This document shows, piece by piece, positions 1 through 7,083 of a stretch of DNA of 8,699 nucleotides. The translations under genes were made by a program, and so were the position numbers. Each line of letters opens with the position of its first letter. The first letter of the stretch is position 1. Under the pieces are notes generated by a model. The model saw nothing but the letters and a program-made list of their open reading frames with translations. It was not told where the DNA came from and did no database searches. This DNA comes from Acidobacteriota bacterium (GTDB lineage: Bacteria > Acidobacteriota > Terriglobia > UBA7540). The stretch is from contig QHZM01000203.1 in the NCBI GenBank assembly GCA_003224665.1, positions 1-8,699 of the forward strand, read 5' to 3'.

Positions 1-117
1 TTTTTAATGGCGCACGGCATGATTGACGCCATCGTGCCTCGCAAGGAACTGAAAGGCTACCTCAGCCGGGCGTTTCACCTTTTAGGCGCGTGGAATTCGT
101 CGGCGGCGCGGACTTAG
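1..117 (+). CDS. accD: Acetyl-CoA carboxylase carboxyltransferase subunit beta, C-terminal end (partial)
   Basis: Only the last 38 codons are in the window, read in frame 1 and ending at TAG (115-117). They encode FLMAHGMIDAIVPRKELKGY followed by a leucine-rich tail. The HGMID.IV.R.ELK pattern is the typical C-terminal end of AccD, the beta half of the carboxyltransferase that moves carboxyl from biotin to acetyl-CoA to make malonyl-CoA in the cytoplasm. The gene starts upstream of the window, so the zinc finger and active site are not visible. folC begins 24 bases downstream; accD-folC adjacency is common in bacteria, which supports the call. The short tail after the conserved helix is variable in the family. 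Confidence 0.85.
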   Translation, partial: FLMAHGMIDAIVPRKELKGYLSRAFHLLGAWNSSAART

Positions 118-141
118 CTCAACCTCGAAAGACCTGGAAGC

Positions 142-1461
142 ATGAACTACTCCGAGTGCCTGGATTTCCTTTCCGAACTTGGACACGAACTGCGGGGGGC
201 GAAGTTCGGCCTGGAAGCTATTTCGGCCATCCTGAAGTCCCTTGGGAGTCCTGAAAAGAAATACCCCACGGCCATTGTCGCGGGAACAAACGGCAAGGGT
301 TCGACCTCCGCCATCCTGGCCAGCATCCTCGAGAGCGCCGGATATCGGACCGGCCTCTACACGTCCCCACACCTCATCCGGGTGAACGAAAGGATTCGCG
401 TGAACGGCGACGAAATCTCCGACGAAGAATTCGCCCGGTGCTTCACGGAGGTCCAAGAGACGGTGGACCGGTTGCTCGAAACAAAATCCCTCGCCCAGGA
501 GTCGAGTTTCTTCGAGTATTTAACCGCGGCCGCCTTCCTCTACTTCGCGCGAGCGCGGGTGGATTTCGCGATCCTCGAAGTGGGGATGGGCGGTCGTCTC
601 GACGCCACCAACGTCACGGAGCCCCGAGTTGCTCTGATTACAAACATTGATCTCGACCATCTGGAATTCCTGGGCTCGACGCATGCGGAAATTGCAAGGG
701 AAAAGGCGGGAGTGATCAAGCCCTCTCGACCTGTGGTCTCCTCGTGCGAGCACCCCGAGGCCGCCGAGATTATCCGGAGCCGGTGCGGGGAACTCGGGTC
801 GGACCTCCTCGAGACCCGGACTTTTGCCAAACTCTCGAGGCTCCGCAGCTTGAGGGGACGTTATGCATTCGACCTGGCCTTGGACGGCGACTATTACTCC
901 CAGCTTGCTCTGCCCTTTCTGGGAAAATTTCAGGTGAAGAACGCGGTTGCGGCCGTGTCCGCCGCGTGGCGGCTGGCCCAGGACGGCTTCGCGATTCCTC
1001 GCGCGGCGGTCGTCGAAGGGCTGCGGAGCGCAAGCTGGCCCGGGCGCCTCGAGGCGGTACGCGAGCGGCCGCTGGTCCTGCTCGACGGCGCGCACAATCC
1101 GGCCGGGGCGCGCGAAATCGCGGCCTTCGTCCGTGATGACCTCAAAGCCGAAAAGATCCGACTTGTGTACGCTTCGATGCGCGATAAGGCGATCGGAGAA
1201 ATCAGCGAAATCCTCTTTCCCCTGGCTGAAGAAGTTTATCTGACCAAGCCGCGGCACGAACGCGCTGCGACGCCCGAAGAAATCCAGGCGGCCGCCCGAT
1301 ACCGGCCGCGCAGGGTGGTCATCGAGCCGGACCCGGCGCGCGCCCTCGAATCCGCCTGCCGGGCCAGCGGCCCCCGCGACGCCGTCCTGGCTGTAGGCTC
1401 GCTGTTCCTGGTGGGCGACATTAAAAAAGCGTTGCTCGAGGGAAAGCTCGAAATCACCTGA
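142..1461 (+). CDS. folC: Bifunctional folylpolyglutamate synthase / dihydrofolate synthase
   Basis: FolC joins glutamate to dihydropteroate and to reduced folates using ATP, in the cytoplasm. The 439-residue product is full length for the family. Visible motifs in order are the Mur-ligase-type P-loop AGTNGKGS (residues 47-54), TSPHL (74-78), the EVGMGGRLDATN block (146-157), DHLEFLG (172-178), EKAGVIK with the usual lysine (187-193), SWPGRLE (298-304), the C-terminal-domain motif DGAHNP (315-320), and GSLFLVGDIK close to the end. No block is missing. The start is the ATG at 142, with a weak purine-rich GGAAG just before it, 24 bases after accD; it agrees with family N-termini (Y..a..fL..L...r..FGLe.i). 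It probably shares a transcript with accD and plsC. I am very sure of the family; whether both activities are present cannot be read from sequence. Confidence 0.95.
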   Translation: MNYSECLDFLSELGHELRGAKFGLEAISAILKSLGSPEKKYPTAIVAGTNGKGSTSAILASILESAGYRTGLYTSPHLIRVNERIRVNGDEISDEEFARCFTEVQETVDRLLETKSLAQESSFFEYLTAAAFLYFARARVDFAILEVGMGGRLDATNVTEPRVALITNIDLDHLEFLGSTHAEIAREKAGVIKPSRPVVSSCEHPEAAEIIRSRCGELGSDLLETRTFAKLSRLRSLRGRYAFDLALDGDYYSQLALPFLGKFQVKNAVAAVSAAWRLAQDGFAIPRAAVVEGLRSASWPGRLEAVRERPLVLLDGAHNPAGAREIAAFVRDDLKAEKIRLVYASMRDKAIGEISEILFPLAEEVYLTKPRHERAATPEEIQAAARYRPRRVVIEPDPARALESACRASGPRDAVLAVGSLFLVGDIKKALLEGKLEIT

Positions 1462-1522
1462 GGGCGCACTCGGGCGCTCGCCCTCCGTCGAGGCGCACCC
1501 GCGGGTCTGATCCCTCACGACC

Positions 1523-2305
1523 ATGCGAAGCGCGTCGGGATGCCCGGCCAAGAGACCCCTGACGGGAGAGCGCATTAAAAACGCCCTGAGTTACCTGCGC
1601 TCGCTGCTCTTCACCAACAATCTGATTTACCTTTACACCATCGTGTGCGGCTCCCTCTCTCTCTGCGGTTCGCTGTTCGATGCCCACGGGCGCTGGCAGC
1701 ACGCCTGGGCGCGGACCTGGTCATGGCTCATCTTGAAGACCGCCCGGATCAAGGTGAGAATCGAAGGACTCGAACACGTCGACCCCACGCGGACGACCAT
1801 CTTTTGCGCGAACCATCCGAGCGCGATAGATATTCCGATCCTCCTGGCCAATCTGCCCGTACAATTCCGGTTCTTGGCAAAGCGCTCGCTGTTTAATATT
1901 CCCTTCCTCGGCTGGCACCTGGGCCGGTCCGGGCATATCCCCGTGGACCGCGAGCACCCGCGCGAGGCTCTGAGGAGTCTCGACCAGGCAGCCCAAAAGA
2001 TACGGGAAGGCCGCTCGGTAGTCCTGTTTCCCGAAGGCACCCGCAGCCGCGACGGGAAGCTCCTTCCCTTCAAGTCCGGCAGCTTTTACCTGGCCGTTCG
2101 CGCCGGAGTGCCCATCGTTCCGATTACTTTGATTGGGACGCGCGCCGTCTTGAGGCCCGACTCAGTCCACGTCCGCCCCGGCGAGACAGAGATGATTGCC
2201 CACGCGCCCATCCCGACGGAAGGGCTGGGCTTGGAGGACGTTGAGGCGCTCTCCGACCGCGTGCGCCATCAAATCCTTTCCAGGTTTCAACCGCCGGAAG
2301 ATTGA
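1523..2305 (+). CDS. plsC: 1-acyl-sn-glycerol-3-phosphate acyltransferase (PlsC/LPLAT family)
   Basis: This is a membrane-bound acyltransferase that would convert lysophosphatidic acid to phosphatidic acid in phospholipid synthesis. The 260-residue product has a hydrophobic N-terminal segment (about residues 28-52, one or two membrane passes). The four family blocks follow: NHPSAID, with the catalytic HX4D as His98 and Asp103; the HIPVDRE block (138-144); FPEGTRS with its glycine-rich surroundings (169-175); and VPIVPI (196-201). Length and motif spacing are normal. The ATG at 1523 is the only ATG upstream of the hydrophobic segment. It lacks a clear Shine-Dalgarno sequence, so the exact start is uncertain. 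It lies 61 bases after folC and 49 bases before the SDR gene, and with accD nearby suggests a lipid-oriented operon. The acyl donor (CoA or ACP) cannot be told. Confidence 0.9.
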   Translation: MRSASGCPAKRPLTGERIKNALSYLRSLLFTNNLIYLYTIVCGSLSLCGSLFDAHGRWQHAWARTWSWLILKTARIKVRIEGLEHVDPTRTTIFCANHPSAIDIPILLANLPVQFRFLAKRSLFNIPFLGWHLGRSGHIPVDREHPREALRSLDQAAQKIREGRSVVLFPEGTRSRDGKLLPFKSGSFYLAVRAGVPIVPITLIGTRAVLRPDSVHVRPGETEMIAHAPIPTEGLGLEDVEALSDRVRHQILSRFQPPED

Positions 2306-2354
2306 CTGTCACAAACCGCAAGGCTCTGAGAAGCCGGCTCGGTTTGGTGATCCG

Positions 2355-3143
2355 ATGGCCCAATTTCAAAAACAATTGCCCATCAACCTCGCGGACAGAG
2401 TCGCTGTGATTACGGGAGGCTCGCGCGGCATCGGCCGGGCGACGGTCAAGGCCTTCGCGGAGGCGGGAGCAAAAGTGGTGTTCAGTTACCTGAGGTCGGC
2501 GCGCGCTGCCCGAGAACTCGCTCGCGGTGGCGACCCAGGCCGAGGGCGAGTCGTGGCTGAGCGCGCCGACGTGTCAAGAATGGCCGACGCGAGACGGCTC
2601 ATTGACGCCGCGCTCCAACGCTTCGGCCGCGTGGACATCCTGGTAGCGAATGCCGGCATCTGGAACGTCCGCCCCGCCCCGATCGAGAAGATGACCGAGC
2701 GGCAATGGGACGAAATGCTCGCGATCAATCTCAAAGGGGTGTATTCGGTCATCCACCATGCCGCTCCCGTCATGATCCGACAAAAGGCGGGCCGGATTAT
2801 CGTGGTCTCCTCAACCGCCGGGCAGCGCGGAGAGGCGTTCCATACTCACTACGCCGCCAGCAAGGGCGGGCTGATCAGCCTCGTCAAGGGCCTCTCCACC
2901 GAACTGGCGCCGCACAACATCCTGGTCAACTGCGTCGCTCCGGGTTGGGTTGATACGGACATGTGCACGCCGGTCAAGCAGAACCCCCGCGAGTACCGGC
3001 AGGCCCTTTCGACCATCCCCCTCCGTCGCTTTGGCCGCCCGGAAGAGATCGCGCTTCCGATACTCTTTCTGGCTTCGGAAATGGCATCCTATATGACAGG
3101 AGAGATTGTGAACGTGAACGGAGGGAATGTCCTCTGTGGCTGA
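2355..3143 (+). CDS. fabG: Short-chain dehydrogenase/reductase, FabG-like (3-oxoacyl-ACP reductase family)
   Basis: A classical SDR oxidoreductase of 262 residues. It shows the NAD(P)-binding TGGSRGIG (20-27), ADV (71-73), NAG (99-101), Asn125, the catalytic Ser153, Tyr166 and Lys170 (YAASK), and the C-terminal NVNGG typical of FabG-like enzymes. FabG reduces 3-oxoacyl-ACP to 3-hydroxyacyl-ACP with NADPH. The neighbours accD and plsC make a lipid role plausible, but many SDRs of this type use other substrates, so the symbol is tentative. I chose the ATG at 2355 because the conserved N-terminus (LADRVAVITGG) follows 10 residues later; a longer open frame starting at 2196 overlaps plsC and its extra residues look like a plsC shadow. 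Residues 56-65 (ARGGDPGRGR) are odd: another frame here gives a better match to the family, see findings. Confidence 0.85.
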   Translation: MAQFQKQLPINLADRVAVITGGSRGIGRATVKAFAEAGAKVVFSYLRSARAARELARGGDPGRGRVVAERADVSRMADARRLIDAALQRFGRVDILVANAGIWNVRPAPIEKMTERQWDEMLAINLKGVYSVIHHAAPVMIRQKAGRIIVVSSTAGQRGEAFHTHYAASKGGLISLVKGLSTELAPHNILVNCVAPGWVDTDMCTPVKQNPREYRQALSTIPLRRFGRPEEIALPILFLASEMASYMTGEIVNVNGGNVLCG

Positions 3144-3957
3144 GCGAGAAGCGAAGGTCCGACGCCCTGGCTTGCGCCTTGCTTGCTGGCTTTCCGTTTC
3201 GGCCTTTTTGTTCAGTCCTCCGTTCGCTTCGAGCCAGGGACTCGCGCCAGCCGGGCAAAACGCCCCGGCGGCCGGGACGACCATCGACCCCAAGGCCCAG
3301 GAACTCCTCGACCGGGCCATCCAGGCGCTCGGCGGGGCCGCCTTTCTCGTGTTCAAGAGGCTAAGCTCTTCGGGCCGAATCTTTGCCATAGCGGACGGGA
3401 TCACCGCGGGCTTTGCGCCCTTTGAGAGCCTCGTCGAGTTCCCGGACAAGCGACGCTTCAGCTACGGAAAAAAACAACCCGTCATCCTGATCAATAACGG
3501 CGACCAAGCGTGGGAGCTCGACAAATACGGCTTAACCGGCCAACTCCCGGAGCAGGTCCACCGCTGGAAACTGGCCACACGTTACGGTCTGGAAAATTTG
3601 CTGCGCCGCCGAATCCGTGAGCCGGGAATCTTGATCCAGGATGGCGGTGTGGACTTTGTGGATAACGTCCCCACTCGGGTCGTCGACGTCATCGAAAAAG
3701 AGGAAGTTGAAGTCAAGCTCTTCCTCAACCGGCAGAATTTTCTCCCTGTGAGGATTTCCTACCGGGTCCGGCACCCGCAGACGGGCGAATGGGACAACTA
3801 TGCGGACGTTTACGGCGACTACCAGAAGATCCAGGAAATCCAGACGCCCATGCACATTGCGCGGTTTCTGAATGACGAGAGGATTGGAGAAATTTTTCGG
3901 AATAATGCGCGTTACGATGAGAACTTCCCGCCCGGCACATTCGACCCTGCCCGCTGA
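3127..3957 (+). CDS. Predicted secreted/periplasmic protein of unknown function
   Basis: A 276-residue product with an N-terminal export signal: basic RRPGLR, a hydrophobic core (about residues 17-31), then a likely signal peptidase cleavage around FASSQG (33-38). The linker after it is rich in Ala, Pro and Gly (38-52). The mature part begins [14 protein letters not shown], an opening often seen in acidobacterial proteins resembling LolA/outer-membrane lipoprotein-sorting proteins. The rest ([39 protein letters not shown], then PVRISY) fits an all-beta, lipocalin/LolA-like barrel, but I do not recognise a named family. The ATG at 3127 overlaps the SDR gene by 17 bases. It sits only one base after a GGAGGG (3120-3125), too close for a ribosome site; the in-frame GTG at 3136 has a 10-base spacing and may be the true start. 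It is translationally linked to the SDR gene. Confidence 0.7.
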   Translation: MSSVAEREAKVRRPGLRLACWLSVSAFLFSPPFASSQGLAPAGQNAPAAGTTIDPKAQELLDRAIQALGGAAFLVFKRLSSSGRIFAIADGITAGFAPFESLVEFPDKRRFSYGKKQPVILINNGDQAWELDKYGLTGQLPEQVHRWKLATRYGLENLLRRRIREPGILIQDGGVDFVDNVPTRVVDVIEKEEVEVKLFLNRQNFLPVRISYRVRHPQTGEWDNYADVYGDYQKIQEIQTPMHIARFLNDERIGEIFRNNARYDENFPPGTFDPAR

Positions 3958-3970
3958 AGCGGGGCGCATC

Positions 3971-3979
3971 TGTTATAAT
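3971..3979 (+). promoter_or_regulatory. Extended -10 promoter (TGTTATAAT) for hslV
   Basis: TG-T-TATAAT is a perfect extended -10 element of the sigma-70 type; the hexamer is at 3974-3979. No good -35 is visible at the expected place (near 3951-3956), which extended -10 promoters often do without. It lies between the stop of the secreted-protein gene and hslV. A start of transcription about 7 bases after the hexamer (near 3986) would fall right at the Shine-Dalgarno sequence, giving a very short leader. Confidence 0.6.
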
Positions 3980-4439
3980 GGTCCGAAGGAGGGAAAGCAT
4001 CGTTAAGACTAAGGCCCGGAAAATCCAGCGCCTGTTCAACAACAAGGTCCTGGCCGGGTTCGCCGGCAGTACGGCTGACGCCCTTTCGCTTTTTTCCCGG
4101 TTCGAGCAGAAGCTCGACGAATACCACGGCAACCTGACCCGGGCCGTCGTGGAGCTGGCCAAAGACTGGCGCACCGACCGCGCCCTGCGGCATCTCGAAG
4201 CGCTGCTCCTGGTCGGCGACGAGAAGAACACGTATCTGGTGAGCGGCACCGGAGACGTGATCGAGCCTGACGACGGCATCGTCGCCATAGGGTCCGGGGG
4301 AGCCTACGCCCTGTCTGCGGCGCGCGCACTGGCCAAGCATACGTCGCTGAACGCCCGAGAAATCGTTGACGAGGCGATGCGCCTGGCAGGCGAGATCTGC
4401 ATCTTTACCAACAAGGAAATCATCGTCGAGGAGCTGTAA
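3978..4439 (+). CDS. hslV: ATP-dependent protease subunit HslV, lacking the N-terminal catalytic threonine segment
   Basis: HslV (ClpQ) is the proteasome-like peptidase of the cytoplasmic HslUV protease. From residue 8 the product matches the family without a gap: [77 protein letters not shown]. The lysine and glycine after the missing part that serve the active site (K in KARK, GFAG) are present. The first about 25 residues of the family (T-T-I-V..RR.G.V..AGDGQ.T.G.T) are absent; these carry the catalytic Thr1 and the Asp of GDGQ. The only open start, the ATG at 3978, lies inside the -10 hexamer of the promoter and its first seven residues (MVRRRES) do not align, so it is probably not the real start. 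The family is about 175 residues; this frame has 153. As it stands the product could not be an active peptidase. hslU follows after 80 bases. Confidence 0.85.
   Translation: MVRRRESIVKTKARKIQRLFNNKVLAGFAGSTADALSLFSRFEQKLDEYHGNLTRAVVELAKDWRTDRALRHLEALLLVGDEKNTYLVSGTGDVIEPDDGIVAIGSGGAYALSAARALAKHTSLNAREIVDEAMRLAGEICIFTNKEIIVEEL
3986..3993 (+). promoter_or_regulatory. Strong Shine-Dalgarno sequence of hslV, left without a proper start codon
   Basis: AAGGAGGG is an almost ideal ribosome binding site. Optimal spacing puts the start codon near 3999, where the sequence is ATC (3999-4001) rather than ATG/GTG/TTG. Codons that match HslV (IVKTKARK) begin exactly there. This suggests that the first bases of the native start codon are joined directly to an internal hslV codon by a deletion. 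Confidence 0.55.
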
Positions 4440-4519
4440 CAGTGCAGGGGCCTTATCGGCGCACTACCGCGATTGCCCGTACCGAGCTCGAGCCGGCCGC
4501 CCGCGACAACTGACTTGCC

Positions 4520-5467
4520 ATGGTCTTCTACCTTCCCGAAACCGTCGAGACCGCCCCGACCCTGGATGACCTGACTCCGCGTCAGATCGTGGCCGAACTG
4601 GATAAGTACGTGGTCAGTCAGACGGAGGCCAAGCGTGCGGTCGCCATCGCCTTGCGCAACCGCATCCGCCGGCAGAAACTTCCCGAAGAACTGGCGGAAG
4701 AGATCCTGCCGAAGAACATCATCATGATCGGTCCCACGGGGATCGGTAAGACGGAGATCGCGCGTCGTCTCGCGCGGCTGACCAACTCGCCCTTCCTCAA
4801 AGTGGAGGCCTCGCGGTTTACTGAGGTGGGCTACGTCGGCCGCGACGTCGAATCCATGATTCGGGACCTTGTGGAAGTCTCCATCGAAATGGTCCGCGAG
4901 GAGAAGGTCGAAGAAGTTGCGGAAAAAGCCGAGCAAAATGCCGAGGAACGCTTGCTGGACCTTCTGCTGCCGCCCCCGCCCGCCCCGCGGGGCGACCGCG
5001 CCGATAAGTCGCCGACCAACGACGAAAAGGGCGCCGCGGCGAATGACCATTTTCTGCGCACGCGCGAGAAGCTGCGGGCCCAGCTCCGGGAAGGCAAGCT
5101 GGACGACCGGCAGGTGGAGATCGAAACGCGCGAACGAAGTTTCCCGGCCTTCGAGATCATCTCCTCGCAGGGCATCGAGGAGATGGACATCAACGTCAAA
5201 GACATGTTGCCCGGTCTTTTCGGCCAGAACGCGGTCACGGCCCCGACGTCAGCCGCGAGGGAGTGCAGCGGGACATCCTGCCCATCGTCGAAGGGACAAC
5301 CGTCAACACCCGCTACGGGATGGTGCGTACGGACCACATTCTCTTTATCGCGGCTGGCGCCTTCCATGTCTCGAGGCCCTCCGACCTCATCCCGGAGCTC
5401 CAGGGGCGGTTCCCGATCCGCGTTGAACTGCACCCGCTGTCCGTCGAAGACTTCATCCGCATTTTGA
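4520..5467 (+). pseudogene. hslU: HslU ATPase, N-terminal part (reading frame broken after a deletion)
   Basis: HslU (ClpY) is the AAA+ unfoldase that feeds HslV. Residues 1 to about 236 match the family: [15 protein letters not shown], Walker [10 protein letters not shown], the pore loop GYVGRD, and the intermediate (I) domain with [14 protein letters not shown] and [15 protein letters not shown]. After GLFGQ (ending near 5228) homology stops. About 79 residues follow from a wrong frame until TGA at 5465-5467. The family normally continues here for about 55-60 residues, including the Walker B (I-I-F-I/L-D-E-I-D-K), before GPDVSREG. That block is missing from the DNA in all frames, so this is a deletion plus frameshift and not a simple one-base slip. 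The start ATG at 4520 gives [10 protein letters not shown], a plausible lead-in to the conserved domain, with no strong ribosome site. As read here, no functional ATPase would be made. Confidence 0.88.
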
Positions 5468-5766
5468 AAGAACCCAAGTCCGCGCTGGTCAAGCAATACA
5501 CCGCCCTGCTCGAGACGGAGGGCACCAAGCTCTCCTTCACCGACGACGCCCTTGAGGAAATCGCGAAGTTCGCGGCCACGGTGAACGAACAGACGGAGAA
5601 CATCGGAGCCCGGCGGTTGCACACCATCATGGAAAAGCTCCTGGACGAAATATCGTTCGAAGGCCCTGACTTGAAGAAGAAAAACGTCCGCATCGACGCT
5701 CTGCATGTCCGGAAGCAACTGGCCGATATCGTCAAAAATCAGGACCTCAGCCGATACATTCTGTGA
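5233..5766 (+). pseudogene. hslU: HslU ATPase, C-terminal part (no start of its own)
   Basis: This is the remainder of hslU, in a different frame from the N-terminal part. It opens with [20 protein letters not shown] (5233 onward), then gives the sensor 1 region [28 protein letters not shown] (here with R for K), the [14 protein letters not shown] sensor 2 segment ([17 protein letters not shown]), and the end LSRYIL-stop, which in this family is the tail that docks into HslV. All these are well conserved, so the loss of the middle is recent or artificial. The only start-like codon is a GTG at 5263 in the middle of VQRD, with no sign of being used. If the missing block were restored the whole gene would give about 470 residues, normal for versions with a long I domain. 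The stop overlaps the GTG start of the following lipoprotein gene. Confidence 0.88.
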
Positions 5767-6926
5767 GTCGCTCACCGCGTAGAGACGACCCGCCGGGTCT
5801 TCTTTACAGTCCGGGTGCGTCACTGATCCTTTCCAACCTTCAAGACGCGCCGGCGAAATCTAATTCTCGAGCCGTCATTTCAATCTGCGGCTCCTTTTTT
5901 CTGCTCGCCTGCGCCGCGCAAGGCCCTCCCCGGCCCCCTCGGATCCAGCGACCCGAGCGTATTACAGGCCTCTCGGTGGCCCAGCTCGGCCGAAACATCG
6001 AGATCAGCTTCACCCTCCCCGCGCTGGCGGAGGACGGGGAGCGCCTGACCAAGCCCCTCGAAGTCGAGGTCTTTCGAAGCATTGTTCCGGCCGGACAAAA
6101 GCCGCCGACCGGAGAGCCTGAGCTTCAACCGTGGACAACCCTGCGGGCAAGCGACTTGAGCCGTTCCACGAACGACCAGAAGGTCAGCTATACCGCGGCG
6201 TTGTCAGAACAGGAATTCAGCCAGTGGGAGGGGGCAACCTTCACTTTCGAGCTTCGCGCTTTCACGCGAGGTTTCCGGCGTCGTCCTCTTGAAAGCCAGC
6301 CGTCGAACACTGTGTATACGGTCCTGCTCGACGTTTCCGAGCCAGTCCAGAACCTCGAAGTAAGACCGACGGAAAAGGCACTCGAACTGCGCTGGTCTCC
6401 CCCAGCCCGGAGTCTTAGCGGCCGGCCTCCTTCAACGGTCGTGAAATACCGAATTTACAGGAGCGCCTCCGGGGCGCCCGGCTCCTTTCTCAAGCAAGGA
6501 GAGGCTCTTGCGCCCGCCTTCCGTGACGCCGAGTTCAGCTTCGACCATTCGTATTTCTACAAGGTCCGCGCGGTGGCCATTGCGAATGGGCGAGAGGCGG
6601 AAAGCGAAGACTCGCAGATTGTTTCAAGTACTCCACACGACGTCTATCCGCCGGCCGCTCCCACCGGGCTCACAGCGGTCTTCGGCACGAAAGCCGTCGA
6701 GTTGATTTGGACAGCCAATTCGGAGCCCGACCTCGCCGGTTATAACGTTTACCGGCGAGAAAAGGACACTGCCTCTCAGCGGCTCAATCAAAAACTATTG
6801 CTCACGCCTACCTTCGTTGACCCTTCGGTCGCACCGCGGCACGAATACTTCTACCGTGTGACGGCTCTGGACTTGAACGAGAACGAAAGCCAGCCGTCCG
6901 AGGAGGCCGCCGTCGAAACACGGTGA
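5763..6926 (+). CDS. Lipoprotein with fibronectin type III-like repeats
   Basis: A 387-residue predicted lipoprotein of the cell envelope. The residues before Cys50 (hydrophobic [14 protein letters not shown]) look like a lipoprotein signal with the modified cysteine at Cys50; Leu at -2 is not ideal. After a Pro-rich stretch (54-64) come three beta-sandwich-like units: about 62-190, 191-293 (VQNLEV...LELRWSPP...VKYRIYRS) and 294-387 ([10 protein letters not shown]...[20 protein letters not shown]...[15 protein letters not shown]). The last two are convincing FN3 domains (the Trp, Y.VYR and Y.Y.V.A.D signatures); the first is weaker. The start is a GTG at 5763 overlapping the hslU stop as GTGA. 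No ATG lies before the signal, and the 38 residues ahead of the hydrophobic core are long for a lipoprotein, so a later non-standard start such as the CTG at 5823 is possible. No catalytic motif is seen; it may bind surface or periplasmic partners. Confidence 0.78.
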   Translation: MSRSPRRDDPPGLLYSPGASLILSNLQDAPAKSNSRAVISICGSFFLLACAAQGPPRPPRIQRPERITGLSVAQLGRNIEISFTLPALAEDGERLTKPLEVEVFRSIVPAGQKPPTGEPELQPWTTLRASDLSRSTNDQKVSYTAALSEQEFSQWEGATFTFELRAFTRGFRRRPLESQPSNTVYTVLLDVSEPVQNLEVRPTEKALELRWSPPARSLSGRPPSTVVKYRIYRSASGAPGSFLKQGEALAPAFRDAEFSFDHSYFYKVRAVAIANGREAESEDSQIVSSTPHDVYPPAAPTGLTAVFGTKAVELIWTANSEPDLAGYNVYRREKDTASQRLNQKLLLTPTFVDPSVAPRHEYFYRVTALDLNENESQPSEEAAVETR

Positions 6927-7029
6927 GGGGATTGGGAGGCTTGCGACGGCCGACAGCCCGCCTGAGCGTGCGCTGCGCCGTTGTCATTGCCCGCCCGCGG
7001 GACAGCAGTTCGTCAGCGAATACGCATGG

Positions 7030-7038
7030 TGATATAAT
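7030..7038 (+). promoter_or_regulatory. Extended -10 promoter (TGATATAAT) for the transaldolase unit
   Basis: TG-A-TATAAT is a second perfect extended -10 element, hexamer at 7033-7038, in the 157-base gap between the FN3 lipoprotein and the transaldolase gene. A weak -35 candidate TTCGTC lies at 7009-7014 with an 18-base spacer. The predicted transcript start near 7045 leaves a leader of about 38 bases. The rest of the gap (6927-7029) shows no gene and no convincing terminator. Confidence 0.6.
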
Positions 7039-7070
7039 TACTCTATGATCCTTTACGGGAGCTTTTCCTG

Positions 7071-7080
7071 AAAGGGGTGA
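7071..7080 (+). promoter_or_regulatory. Long Shine-Dalgarno sequence of the transaldolase gene
   Basis: AAAGGGGTGA differs by a single missing base from the full complement of the 16S rRNA 3' end (AAAGGAGGTGA). It ends three bases before the ATG at 7084, which fixes that start. It is one of the two strongest ribosome sites in the window. Confidence 0.6.
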
Positions 7081-7083
7081 GCG

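Noticed and set aside
520..1575. A 351-codon open frame on the minus strand opposite folC
   Set aside because: It lies wholly opposite the well-supported folC. Its translation is Arg/Gly/Pro-rich with no recognisable motif, as expected for the shadow of a GC-rich gene.
3160..3200. Lipobox at LRLAC in the secreted-protein signal region
   Set aside because: The cysteine (residue 20) precedes the hydrophobic core rather than following it, and Arg sits at -3, so an ordinary signal peptide is more likely.
3950..3963. Hairpin CCCGC-TGAA-GCGGG at the end of the secreted-protein gene as a terminator
   Set aside because: The stem is only five base pairs and no T-run follows. The stop codon forms its loop. 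It may still sit in the promoter upstream region, but I cannot support termination.
4520..5766. Programmed ribosomal frameshift joining the two hslU parts
   Set aside because: No slippery heptamer or stem is seen near 5228, and a frameshift would still leave the product without about 55 residues including Walker B.
4304..5823. Long minus-strand open frames opposite hslV/hslU (4304-5050 and 4831-5823)
   Set aside because: They are antisense to hslV/hslU coding sequence, show no family motif, and arise from codon bias on the true strand.
6985..7005. Inverted repeat around CCCGCGGG in the gap before the transaldolase gene
   Set aside because: The best stem is four pairs with a four-base loop and no T-run. 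This is likely chance in GC-rich DNA.
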